Shown here: piece after piece, positions 9,374 through 15,143 of the stretch | Numbering within the stretch: position 1 is the first letter of the stretch | Layout: every line of letters begins with the position of its first letter | Assembly (NCBI GenBank): GCA_003225365.1 | Contig: QHZN01000078.1 | Location: 1-39,497 of the forward strand | Reading direction: 5' to 3' | DNA length: 39,497 nt | Source: Acidobacteriota bacterium | Lineage (GTDB): Bacteria; Acidobacteriota; Terriglobia; UBA7540 | Program-made: the position numbers and the translations under genes | Notes under the pieces: generated by a model | The model's database searches: none | What the model was told of the DNA's origin: nothing | Seen by the model: only the letters and a program-made list of their open reading frames with translations

Positions 9374-10666
9374 ATGATTGACCGGAGGGGATTTCTGAAC
9401 AGTATCCTGGCTCCAGCGCTGGCAGAGGGAGCGACACGGGCGACCTCGATGTCGCCGCCTCTGGCTTCACCCGCGATGCCCGCATGGCCTGAAGACGACG
9501 ACCCGGATTTCTGGGACCGGATCCGAGATCAATTTTATATTCCTCGCACGGAATCATTTTTCAACACCGGAACCATCGGCGCCGTGCCACGCCCCGTCCT
9601 CGAGCGCGTGATCGAAGATATGCGTACATTGGAAGCAACGGTGGCGCGATGGGATTATTCGGAAAACACTCCGAATTGGATCAGCGGCTATTCTCCGGAA
9701 TTGCCTTTGCGCGAGAAGCTTGGGAAATTGGTGAATGTTGAAGGGCCGGACATCGCCTTGACCCAGAATGCTACGTTCGGCTCCAGTTTTGTCGCCCATG
9801 GCCTCAGTTTGAAATCCGGTGATGAAGTCATTTTGACCGACCGCGAGCATCCCGGCGCCATCTCCGCCTGGCAGGAACGTGCGAAGTTGGACGGTATAGT
9901 TCTCAAGCTTGTGCCGATTCCGACGCCCGCAAACGATCCCGACAAGTTAGTGGACCTGTTCGGCCAGGCCATCACCTCTCGCACCCGCGTGCTGGCCTTT
10001 CCGCACATTATTTCCTCGAGTGCCGTGGTCCTTCCGGCCAAACGGTTGACTGAACTCGCCCATCAGCACGGGTGTCTTTCCCTGGCGGACGGGGCGCAGG
10101 CTTTAGGGCAGATTCCGGTTGATCTCAAAGACATCGGTTGCGACGCTTACTTTGCTAGCCCTCACAAATGGCTCCTCGCGCCACCGGGCAACGGAATGTT
10201 CTATATTCGCCGCGACCAGCGGGACAAGTTTCAGACGACGCTTTGCAGTTTTGCCTGGGATGACCAGAGCGATGGAATGTACAGGTTCATGCAGTATGGC
10301 ACGGGCAATCGTTCTCTTCTCACCGGTTTGGATGCAGCGCTTGATTTCCATTTTCGCATCGGCCCGGATCGCGTGTACAAGCGCATTCGATCCCTCGCCG
10401 ATCGTCTGCGTGCCGGGCTGCAGCAGATTCCGCGCGCCAAGATAGGTTCGCCTGTTCACCCGGAGCTCGCTGGCGCGACCGTGTGCCATCGGGTTGACGG
10501 ACTGCCGGCGGCGAAACTGGAATCCGAACTATGGACGAAAAAATGGGTCAGAGTGCGTTCACAGGGCGATCTTGTCGGCGTCCGACAATCGTGCCAAATC
10601 TACAATAACGAGGCGGAGATCGACGCCACTTTGGAAATTGTGCGCAATCTCGCCGCGCATGCCTGA
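9374..10666 (+). CDS. Class V aminotransferase-fold PLP enzyme with Tat-like leader
   Basis: A 430-residue PLP-dependent enzyme of the class V aminotransferase / isopenicillin-N-epimerase-like group. An AGGAGG ribosome site lies 7 bases before the ATG. The N-terminus RRGFLNSILAPALAEGA resembles a twin-arginine leader, followed by the family's fold-type I core: FFNTGTIGAVPRPVLE, TQNATFGSS, DREHPGA, SLADGAQALGQ and the PLP lysine Lys265 in SPHKWLLAPPGNG. The end GVRQSCQIYNNEAEID fits the C-terminal domain of this group. Relatives act as cysteine desulfurases, epimerases or lyases on amino acids; the substrate cannot be told. Export of a PLP enzyme through Tat, which handles folded cofactor proteins, is plausible. 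It lies 112 bases after the GH28-like gene and may share its transcript. Confidence 0.87.
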   Translation: MIDRRGFLNSILAPALAEGATRATSMSPPLASPAMPAWPEDDDPDFWDRIRDQFYIPRTESFFNTGTIGAVPRPVLERVIEDMRTLEATVARWDYSENTPNWISGYSPELPLREKLGKLVNVEGPDIALTQNATFGSSFVAHGLSLKSGDEVILTDREHPGAISAWQERAKLDGIVLKLVPIPTPANDPDKLVDLFGQAITSRTRVLAFPHIISSSAVVLPAKRLTELAHQHGCLSLADGAQALGQIPVDLKDIGCDAYFASPHKWLLAPPGNGMFYIRRDQRDKFQTTLCSFAWDDQSDGMYRFMQYGTGNRSLLTGLDAALDFHFRIGPDRVYKRIRSLADRLRAGLQQIPRAKIGSPVHPELAGATVCHRVDGLPAAKLESELWTKKWVRVRSQGDLVGVRQSCQIYNNEAEIDATLEIVRNLAAHA

Positions 10667-10699
10667 GGCCGGGTGGCTCCGAGAGGGCAGTGAATTCGA

Positions 10700-10746
10700 G
10701 CCCCGTTAGGGGCGGAACATCCTAGCCCAGGGCGCGAGCCTTGGGT
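10700..10746. repeat. Twin hairpin repeat
   Basis: GCCCC-GTTA-GGGGC (10700-10713) is followed by a second stem CCCAGGGC-GCGA-GCCTTGGG (about 10727-10746, one G:T pair). The tandem arrangement is like dispersed intergenic repeats of GC-rich bacteria; it may also act as a terminator after the aminotransferase gene. Confidence 0.45.
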
Positions 10747-10800
10747 TAGAAAACCATCAGCCCCTTCGCCCCCCGTCTCCCCGTCAGCTGACGGACTCAC

Positions 10801-10898
10801 GTCCCTCCCTTCGACTCCGCTCACCCCTCGACTTTCGCTCGGGGTCCCTGAGTCCGGCAGCCGCCGGATCGAAGGGAGGGACAGTGAGCGAAGTCGAA
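10801..10898. repeat. Large inverted repeat with internal second repeat
   Basis: GTCCCTCCCTTCGA (10801-10814) has a perfect 14-base inverted copy at 10869-10882. An overlapping arm TTCGACTCCGCTCAC (10810-10824) has an inverted copy with one mismatch at 10884-10898. The spacer contains further self-complementary blocks. The GAGCGAAGTCGAA-type core is a widespread intergenic repeat in many bacterial genomes. Confidence 0.55.
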
Positions 10899-11329
10899 CT
10901 GTGAGCCTGCCTAAGGGCGGGGACGACGGAATCGCCGGGACACCGCCACCACCGCGAGCGCGCTGTAGTCCCGGCCGCTCCCGGGGAACCTGCATTAACC
11001 AGAATTATACATAAACGTTAATGGATTTCTGAGCCTTTCGTCAACCTAACGGGCCGGTGGCAGGGATGCGCCTGTCAGGCAGAGTCGCCTCCAGCGCCGA
11101 TCCTGGGTTTGGGAACGCTATTTGGTAATAATGCTTTTATTATCAAGACGATATGAAGGCTCGGAGGCGAATCTTGGCCTTTCCTCTCTGTGTGCGCTGC
11201 ATGTCAACATCTTGACAGCATTTGTTGAAAACAAGCAGCTTATTGGCTTCGTTCTGCACTTTTTGTTATTCGGCGGCGAACTTCCTCCAAGCCAAAAAGG
11301 TCTCTCTTTTTCATTTCTGCGCGCTAGCG

Positions 11330-11358
11330 TCTATACCACAACTAGTAAACAAAGTCAA
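11330..11358 (-). promoter_or_regulatory. Promoter-like sequence in the gene-free stretch
   Basis: Read on the minus strand: TTGACT (11358-11353), exactly 17 bases, TATAGA (11335-11330). A start near 11323 would lie about 9 bases before an ATG (11314) opening a 24-codon frame rich in lysine and arginine (it begins MKKRDLFGLEEVRRR) that ends at 11240. It could drive a small peptide or RNA, or be the relic of a lost gene. Confidence 0.35.
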
Positions 11359-11390
11359 GCAGATTTTAGGCGGTTTTCGTTCGCCTGGAA

Positions 11391-11476
11391 GTAGCGCAAT
11401 TTCCGTCCTTTGAAGTTGCGGCCCTTCCAACGGTCATTGAAAAGCCGCAAGGTTTGAGAAGCGAACCTTGCGCTAC
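11391..11476. repeat. REP-like doublet bounded by GTAGCGCAA inverted repeats
   Basis: Two hairpins facing each other: a left stem beginning GTAGCGCAATTTC with partner GAAGTTGCG (one G:T pair), and a right stem GCAAGGTT...AACCTTGC followed by GCTAC. The outer ends are a perfect 9-base inverted repeat (11391-11399 with 11468-11476). Head-to-head GTAG palindromes are the classical architecture of REP doublets mobilised by RAYT transposases. Confidence 0.6.
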
Positions 11477-11666
11477 CAACGGCGGCCCTCATCTCCCGAC
11501 CGGTCGGTGCCATGAATCCGCAGTCGGTAGGTTTTCTAACATCGCTGGCCAAGATACAAGCCACGGTTAATTCGCCGTTTCAAGTAACCGTGGGCCCGTC
11601 CTCAATCATAGCCCACAGTCAGAAAGCATGTGACCGTGGCGCTTCTAGGATGCGCGGTGGTCGGCG

Positions 11667-12128
11667 TCACATATGCTCAGCCAAGCGACGCTTCAGGTCA
11701 TCGAGGGCGGGGCTCTTTCCGAATCTCGTTACGCCGCAAGAGGTTCGCGCGTATGCCTTTCCGATCCTTCGTGGAAGATCAGCAACGGGAACATAAACCG
11801 TCACTCCCTCTCTTGGATCCAACCTTCTAGGGAATCCTTTCCCGTCAAGGACGACCGGGGCCGTAAGGGTTACCTGTCTCCGCCTCGGGAGCGTGTACCC
11901 AACCTCAGCGATGGTTACTGGAAAGGAGCTTAGGTTTATGACCTCGATGCCGGCATCGGCCCCTGTCATGTGTCTGGTACTGTCGCTCCATACGCCGTCA
12001 CGGGCCCGAACCGCTGACTGTGGGCGCACGCGAAGTCTGACACGTCGCGTGTTCAATAGAACGAGCGTGTTAATGAAGCCCAGCACCGTGCCGACAGTTG
12101 CGAGAATTACAGTGACCGAATCCCTCAA
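11667..12128 (-). CDS. Small single-pass membrane protein, unknown function
   Basis: A 153-residue protein I do not recognise. It starts at a TTG (12128) preceded by a G-rich sequence, and has one hydrophobic N-terminal helix (about residues 4-26, VTVILATVGTVLGFINTLVLL) followed by a basic stretch (RRVRLRVRP) and a soluble domain with beta-rich segments (AGIEVINLSSFPVTIAEVGY, VTVYVPVADLP). The positive residues after the helix suggest a cytoplasmic C-terminal domain. It sits 11 bases downstream of the DNA-methyltransferase C-terminal fragment in the same direction. A role in a defence cluster is possible by location only. Confidence 0.6.
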   Translation of the reverse strand: MRDSVTVILATVGTVLGFINTLVLLNTRRVRLRVRPQSAVRARDGVWSDSTRHMTGADAGIEVINLSSFPVTIAEVGYTLPRRRQVTLTAPVVLDGKGFPRRLDPREGVTVYVPVADLPRRIGKAYARTSCGVTRFGKSPALDDLKRRLAEHM

Positions 12129-12139
12129 GGTCCCCCCAA

Positions 12140-12583
12140 CTAAAAGAGCCCCTCCTGCTTGCTTTTCGTTTTCCGTTCCGCTTTGGCGAAGGTTTTGACG
12201 CGGTGCGCGGGATACTCGAGCTTCTTGCCGCCTAGTAATTCCGCGACAGTCAGGATTTGTAGGCGCGGATAGCAGCCGGGAAATTCCTTCGGCTCGTAAA
12301 AGCCGGCGGACGCGGCCTCGGTGAGCATGGGCTTGGTCGGCTCGCGCAAGGTGATAAGCGCGCCGATGGGGGCCTTCTCCTGGTCACGGCCACCCCTGTT
12401 TCCCCTCCTTGGTAAGGAGGGGACTAAGGGGTGGTCGCGGACGTGGTTCACGCCGATGTAGCCGCTCTTCACCTGCACGATCACCTGCTTGGCCTGGCCG
12501 CTCTTGTCGTCGAAAAAGTTGATGTAGCCGTCTATGCCGGTGTCTGCGCCCTTCTTGTAGTCCTTGGCGGGCCGCGTGCTCAC
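12140..12583 (-). pseudogene. C-terminal fragment of a DNA methyltransferase with restriction-endonuclease-like domain
   Basis: A 147-codon frame from GTG (12583), matching the C-terminal end of a family of site-specific DNA methyltransferases that carry an Mrr-like nuclease-type domain: KGADTGIDGYINFF, KQVIVQVKSG (a D...Q-x-K nuclease-like core), IGALITLREPTKPMLTEAA, YPRLQILTVAELL. The expected preceding several hundred residues are missing; the N-terminal end of what looks like the same gene is 1.7 kb upstream (14264-14613). A 45-base palindrome has been inserted in frame between HVRD and RDQEKAP. The fragment could still be translated, but probably has no methylation function. Confidence 0.7.
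12390..12434. repeat. 45-bp palindromic insertion inside the methyltransferase fragment
   Basis: Nested perfect palindrome: outer arms CCACCCCT / AGGGGTGG, inner arms CCCCTCCTT / AAGGAGGGG around GGT. Its length is 15 codons, so the frame stays open and the repeat is read as HPLVPSLPRRGNRGG. Near-identical CGCGACCA / CGTGACCA flanks on the minus strand may be a target duplication. This type of repeat is normally intergenic. Confidence 0.7.
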
Positions 12584-12592
12584 TATGATTCT

Positions 12593-13530
12593 CTAATGTC
12601 CGGTTTTGCCAGTCCCAGAATTGGTTTCCCCGATCTGGCCGGGCTCGCGTCGGGCCCGAATTTGTTTGGATTTCTCTTCAAGGATCTTCAGGCTTGCAAG
12701 GTATTCCTCGCGCGCTGTTTTCTCATGCCGTAATTGAACAAACAGGTACTCGAACGCGCTTCGAGCTTTATCAAATGCATCGATGCATTCTTCCTCCGAC
12801 TTTCTGTGGATCGCGTCGCTCGTTATGTCGTAGATATAAGACAGTGGGTTGCAGCCGCCCGCCTTCAGCCGCTCGGGGAGAAGTGTGTTAGCAATCTCCA
12901 ACCTGTCTTCAGCCCGCGGACTGGTCTTGGCTTCCCGGATTCTTGTCAGTGCATCTTCGCCGCTGCTCTCATGTTGAGCTACCTCAGCTAACAGATCGAG
13001 CAAGTCGTTTATCCTCTTTTCTACAATTCGGCGAAGGTATGTCACTGCCCCGAGTCCATAGTTGAAATTGCGGCAGTCGAGCGCCTTTGTGTAATAGTCG
13101 GCGTCCTGCTCATCCATGGCTTTGGCCAGTTCCTTGGGCGGTTCGTGCCTGAGGGGCGGCAATTGTCCCACCTTAAATAAAATACCGCCCTCGGTAGTTT
13201 CAAACCATTGGAAGAAATATGTGTTCCGCCACCCCCGCAGTTCCGGCACGTATACTTTCTTTCGCGGATGTCGCGGCTGCCAAGGGAGACCTGGCACTCG
13301 TCCGTTTCCCAACGCGTGACGTGGCCGCATTCGGAGCAGTGCAGTGAAAGCGTTTTAGGAAGCATCCCGTAGTTGCTTATAGTTTCGCCCGTCATGCCTG
13401 TTCGTCTTGTCGCATGACCCCCTTTGCCTTTGTAACGGAAAACCCTGTAGAGGGGCCAGGACGTGAGGACCTTCCCCACTTCTTCCGCCAACTGCTCTGC
13501 CGTTAGCTGCTCGGGTTGGCCTTCAGCCAT
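12593..13530 (-). pseudogene. Zinc-ribbon protein with helical C-terminal domain, one-base frameshift
   Basis: Two overlapping frames make one protein of about 312 residues. The first (from ATG 13530) holds a four-cysteine zinc ribbon, Cys65-x2-Cys68 and Cys95-x2-Cys98 (CSECGH, CRNCGG). The second continues from about 13230 with NTYFFQWFETTEGGI and a long helical region (YYTKALDCRNFNYGLGAVTY, then RRIVEKRINDLLDLL) and a charged tail. The switch falls in a G-rich run near 13226-13240, a typical place for either a real slip or a sequencing error. The helical part recalls DUF4145-type domains, found in some restriction and defence proteins, but I hold that loosely. It lies between the two ends of the methyltransferase gene, 10 bases upstream of the C-terminal fragment. 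Confidence 0.6.
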
Positions 13531-13559
13531 AAATTACCGGTAAGTGCGATGTGAGGTTG

Positions 13560-13588
13560 GTAGCGCGGAGTTCGTCTCTAGCTCCGCG
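13560..13588. repeat. REP-like palindrome
   Basis: GTAG (13560-13563) heads a perfect 7-bp stem CGCGGAG / CTCCGCG (13564-13570 with 13582-13588). It fills the gap between the zinc-ribbon gene and the 195-residue gene and may act as a terminator there. Confidence 0.55.
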
Positions 13589-13604
13589 GCCTCCTTGAGG
13601 GCTT

Positions 13605-14192
13605 CTAGGGGAAGAGCGAGTAAGCGCGGCCCACTAAGCCTTCGAGAGTCCTTAAGACATGCCCGCAAAACGTAACAATGTCTTCCTGGGGCCAATCGGC
13701 AAAGTAGTATTTAATGGCGACTCTGGTGGACCCAAGTGTGGTCTCCACTTCAGGCGGTGCAAAAACATGTTCGTGGGCCACCAACCTCCCGGTAACAGCG
13801 TCGCGAACCTCTCTTTGAAACGAACCCGCCATCGTCACTTTATCAAATGCTTCGACGCAGATGTCCCCCCTGTCAGGCTGCACATTGCAGTCGTGCGTTG
13901 AAATCCGTCGCAAGGTGATAAAACGCTCGAATCTGCCTTCCAACTGCTGGACCTTTCGAATTTCCTGTTCTGTCCAGGGTTTTAGCCCTGCAGCGTGCCC
14001 AGATTCCTTCGGCAAGAATTCCGGCACAGTGCGCGCAGCCCTTAGAAAATCGTTGAGGCAATTGACGAAGTATTCCTCTTGACCCGGGTCGACAATTTCC
14101 TCGAGTCTTTGGAGCAAAGTCCTTGCGTGTCCGAGACTCTTCGCGGCCTCGCTTTTCGGCGTTGGTTGTCGCTTCCTGCTGAGTCTTGTCAT
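13605..14192 (-). CDS. Hypothetical protein in the disrupted methyltransferase locus
   Basis: A 195-residue soluble protein I do not recognise. The N-terminus is basic (RLSRKRQPTPKSEAAKS), followed by a predicted helical region (HARTLLQRLEEIVDPGQEEYF, FLRAARTVPEFL), a charged PWTEQEIRKVQQLEGRFERF segment and a beta-rich C-terminal part (DRGDICVEAFDKVTM, VETTLGSTRVAIKYYF). No transmembrane helix or known catalytic motif is visible. It starts at ATG 14192, only 9 bases after a TATAAT box, so it is probably transcribed on its own and leaderless. It lies between the surviving N- and C-terminal ends of a DNA methyltransferase gene and is therefore likely an insertion or replacement cargo gene. Confidence 0.6.
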   Translation of the reverse strand: MTRLSRKRQPTPKSEAAKSLGHARTLLQRLEEIVDPGQEEYFVNCLNDFLRAARTVPEFLPKESGHAAGLKPWTEQEIRKVQQLEGRFERFITLRRISTHDCNVQPDRGDICVEAFDKVTMAGSFQREVRDAVTGRLVAHEHVFAPPEVETTLGSTRVAIKYYFADWPQEDIVTFCGHVLRTLEGLVGRAYSLFP

Positions 14193-14200
14193 TGGGTCCT

Positions 14201-14209
14201 ATTATATCA
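14201..14209 (-). promoter_or_regulatory. Extended -10 promoter directly before the 195-residue gene
   Basis: On the minus strand TGATATAAT (14209-14201) fits the TGnTATAAT extended -10 motif, and the ATG follows 8 bases later. No clear -35 is needed for this promoter class. The transcript would be leaderless or nearly so. Confidence 0.45.
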
Positions 14210-14263
14210 AACGACTTCATTCCCATCGACGGGCGGTGCGGACGAGGCGTATTGGGCTAACGC

Positions 14264-14613
14264 CTACTCAACCTGGCGAAGGGCCAGCACCAGGCTGGCC
14301 ATCATGTCGTTGCGGCCGAGAAAGGCCCGCAGGGCCTGGACGAGGTCGGCGAGCTTGCGCGGGCCGCTGGTGACGATTTCCTTGTAGACCGCTTCAACTT
14401 CGATGCTCCACTGTCCGTCAGCTTACGGTTGTCCTCGAAGGCGGTAATTTGCGCGGCGGATTCCTCCCCGCTCTTTTCCTTGAAGAGAACGTTGTAGCTG
14501 GCGTTGGAGTTGAACGGCGGGTCGAGGTAGATCAGGTCCACGCTGGCGTCCGGGACGTACTCGCGCAGGATTTTGAGGTTGTCGCCGAAATAGAGCTTGT
14601 TCTTTTCGGTCAT
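14264..14613 (-). pseudogene. N-terminal fragment of a site-specific DNA methyltransferase
   Basis: The frame from ATG 14613 shows the start of an N6/N4 DNA methyltransferase: KLYFGDNLKILREYV and catalytic motif IV DLIYLDPPFNSN, then SYNVLFKEKSG and ITAFED. At about 14412-14434 an altered stretch carrying a small palindrome (CCGTcagcttACGG) and TGTCC on both sides replaces the expected codons and shifts the frame. The homology resumes in another frame as QWSIEVEAVYKEIV and RKLADLVQALRAFLGRNDMMA before diverging to a TAG at 14264. Motif I, the target-recognition region and the rest are gone; the C-terminal end appears at 12140-12583. A dead gene. Confidence 0.75.
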
Positions 14614-14668
14614 CTCTGGGAAAGGATAACACAGTGCGACAACCGGAATGCAACCGGCGCAAAGGCGC

Positions 14669-14776
14669 GTAGTGGGTCAATTTGAGTTCCTGTAGCGGCG
14701 GTCTATGACCGCCGGTGTTGATTCCACGGCATATTCGGCGCTCATAGAGCGCCGCTACAGCAAACCGACCCACTAC
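14669..14776. repeat. MITE-like nested inverted-repeat element
   Basis: The outer ends GTAGTGGGTC (14669-14678) and GACCCACTAC (14767-14776) are perfect 10-base inverted repeats, and the similarity continues inward (AATTTG versus GGTTTG). Inside them TGTAGCGGCG (14691-14700) and CGCCGCTACA (14750-14759) form a second perfect 10-base pair. Each inner arm is itself a hairpin: CGGCGGTC-TAT-GACCGCCG and CGGCGCTC-ATA-GAGCGCCG. Total 108 bases, no coding capacity. The inner pair is a GTAG-headed REP doublet; the outer pair suggests a terminal repeat of a small mobile element. Confidence 0.7.
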
Positions 14777-14945
14777 CCAAATGCGCGCGGGGCGGCGAGA
14801 GGCGGGCGGCTTCGGGCAAGCGGACGAGTTCGGAGGCGGGGATTAACTGAATATTTTCGCGCTCGAGTTCAGGAATGCACTCCGCCAATGCCTGGATTGT
14901 GGTCGGGTGAGGATGGCCGGGAGTGAGTGAGGGGCTCTCGACCAA
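14777..14945 (-). pseudogene. Possible C-terminal scrap of a divergent polysaccharide deacetylase
   Basis: The minus-strand frame contains PGHPHPTTIQALAECIPELE and IQLIPASELVRLPEA, which resembles the C-terminal end of the divergent polysaccharide deacetylase (YibQ-like) family, where a G-HPHP-T motif and a final 'VP-SELV' segment are typical. Nothing of the catalytic domain is found upstream (a TGA stops the frame near 15006), and downstream it runs into the inverted-repeat element. I treat it as a gene relic; chance similarity is possible. Confidence 0.35.
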
Positions 14946-15084
14946 TACTGTGAAATTCGGTTGGTCTCGCGGGCATGCGCCGACGGCTGTGCCAATAATT
15001 GTGGTTCATTTGGTTGCGCGATTATGTCTGAAACAATCGCATACTTCGGCGTGGTCTGCTAGTCAGGCCATCAGATAAAAGACC

Positions 15085-15114
15085 TTGAAGGCAGGTTTCC
15101 GACAATGCTATGCT
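15085..15114 (+). promoter_or_regulatory. Candidate promoter for the DUF1549/DUF1501 genes
   Basis: TTGAAG (15085-15090), 18 bases, TATGCT (15109-15114), with a predicted start near 15121 and the ATG at 15144. A moderate match to the sigma-70 consensus in the right place. Confidence 0.35.
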
Positions 15115-15143
15115 AACGCTCGGGCTTTCAGCACACTAAGACG

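Larger units (their letters stand above)
10667..11666. other. Gene-free stretch with palindromic repeats
   Basis: No convincing protein gene in this 1 kb. The left half is GC-rich and carries hairpin pairs and a large inverted repeat (listed separately). The middle (about 11100-11390) is AT-richer and contains a promoter-like sequence on the minus strand with a 24-codon frame (11240-11314). The right end holds an 86-base palindrome pair. Longer frames here cross the repeats and have no protein-like composition. Confidence 0.6.

Noticed and set aside
10600-10995. Minus-strand 131-codon frame
   Set aside because: It runs through the large inverted repeats and overlaps the aminotransferase end; composition is arginine/glycine-rich as expected of GC-rich non-coding DNA.
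11122-11394. Plus-strand 90-codon frame in the gene-free stretch
   Set aside because: No ribosome site, no recognisable motif, and low-complexity hydrophobic composition typical of chance frames in AT-rich DNA.
10667-11476. CRISPR array
   Set aside because: The repeats here are palindromes of differing sequence and spacing, not regularly spaced direct repeats, and no cas gene is present.
14705-14926. Plus-strand 73-codon frame across the inverted-repeat element
   Set aside because: It is read through the palindromes and is explained by the repeat and by the minus-strand deacetylase-like relic.
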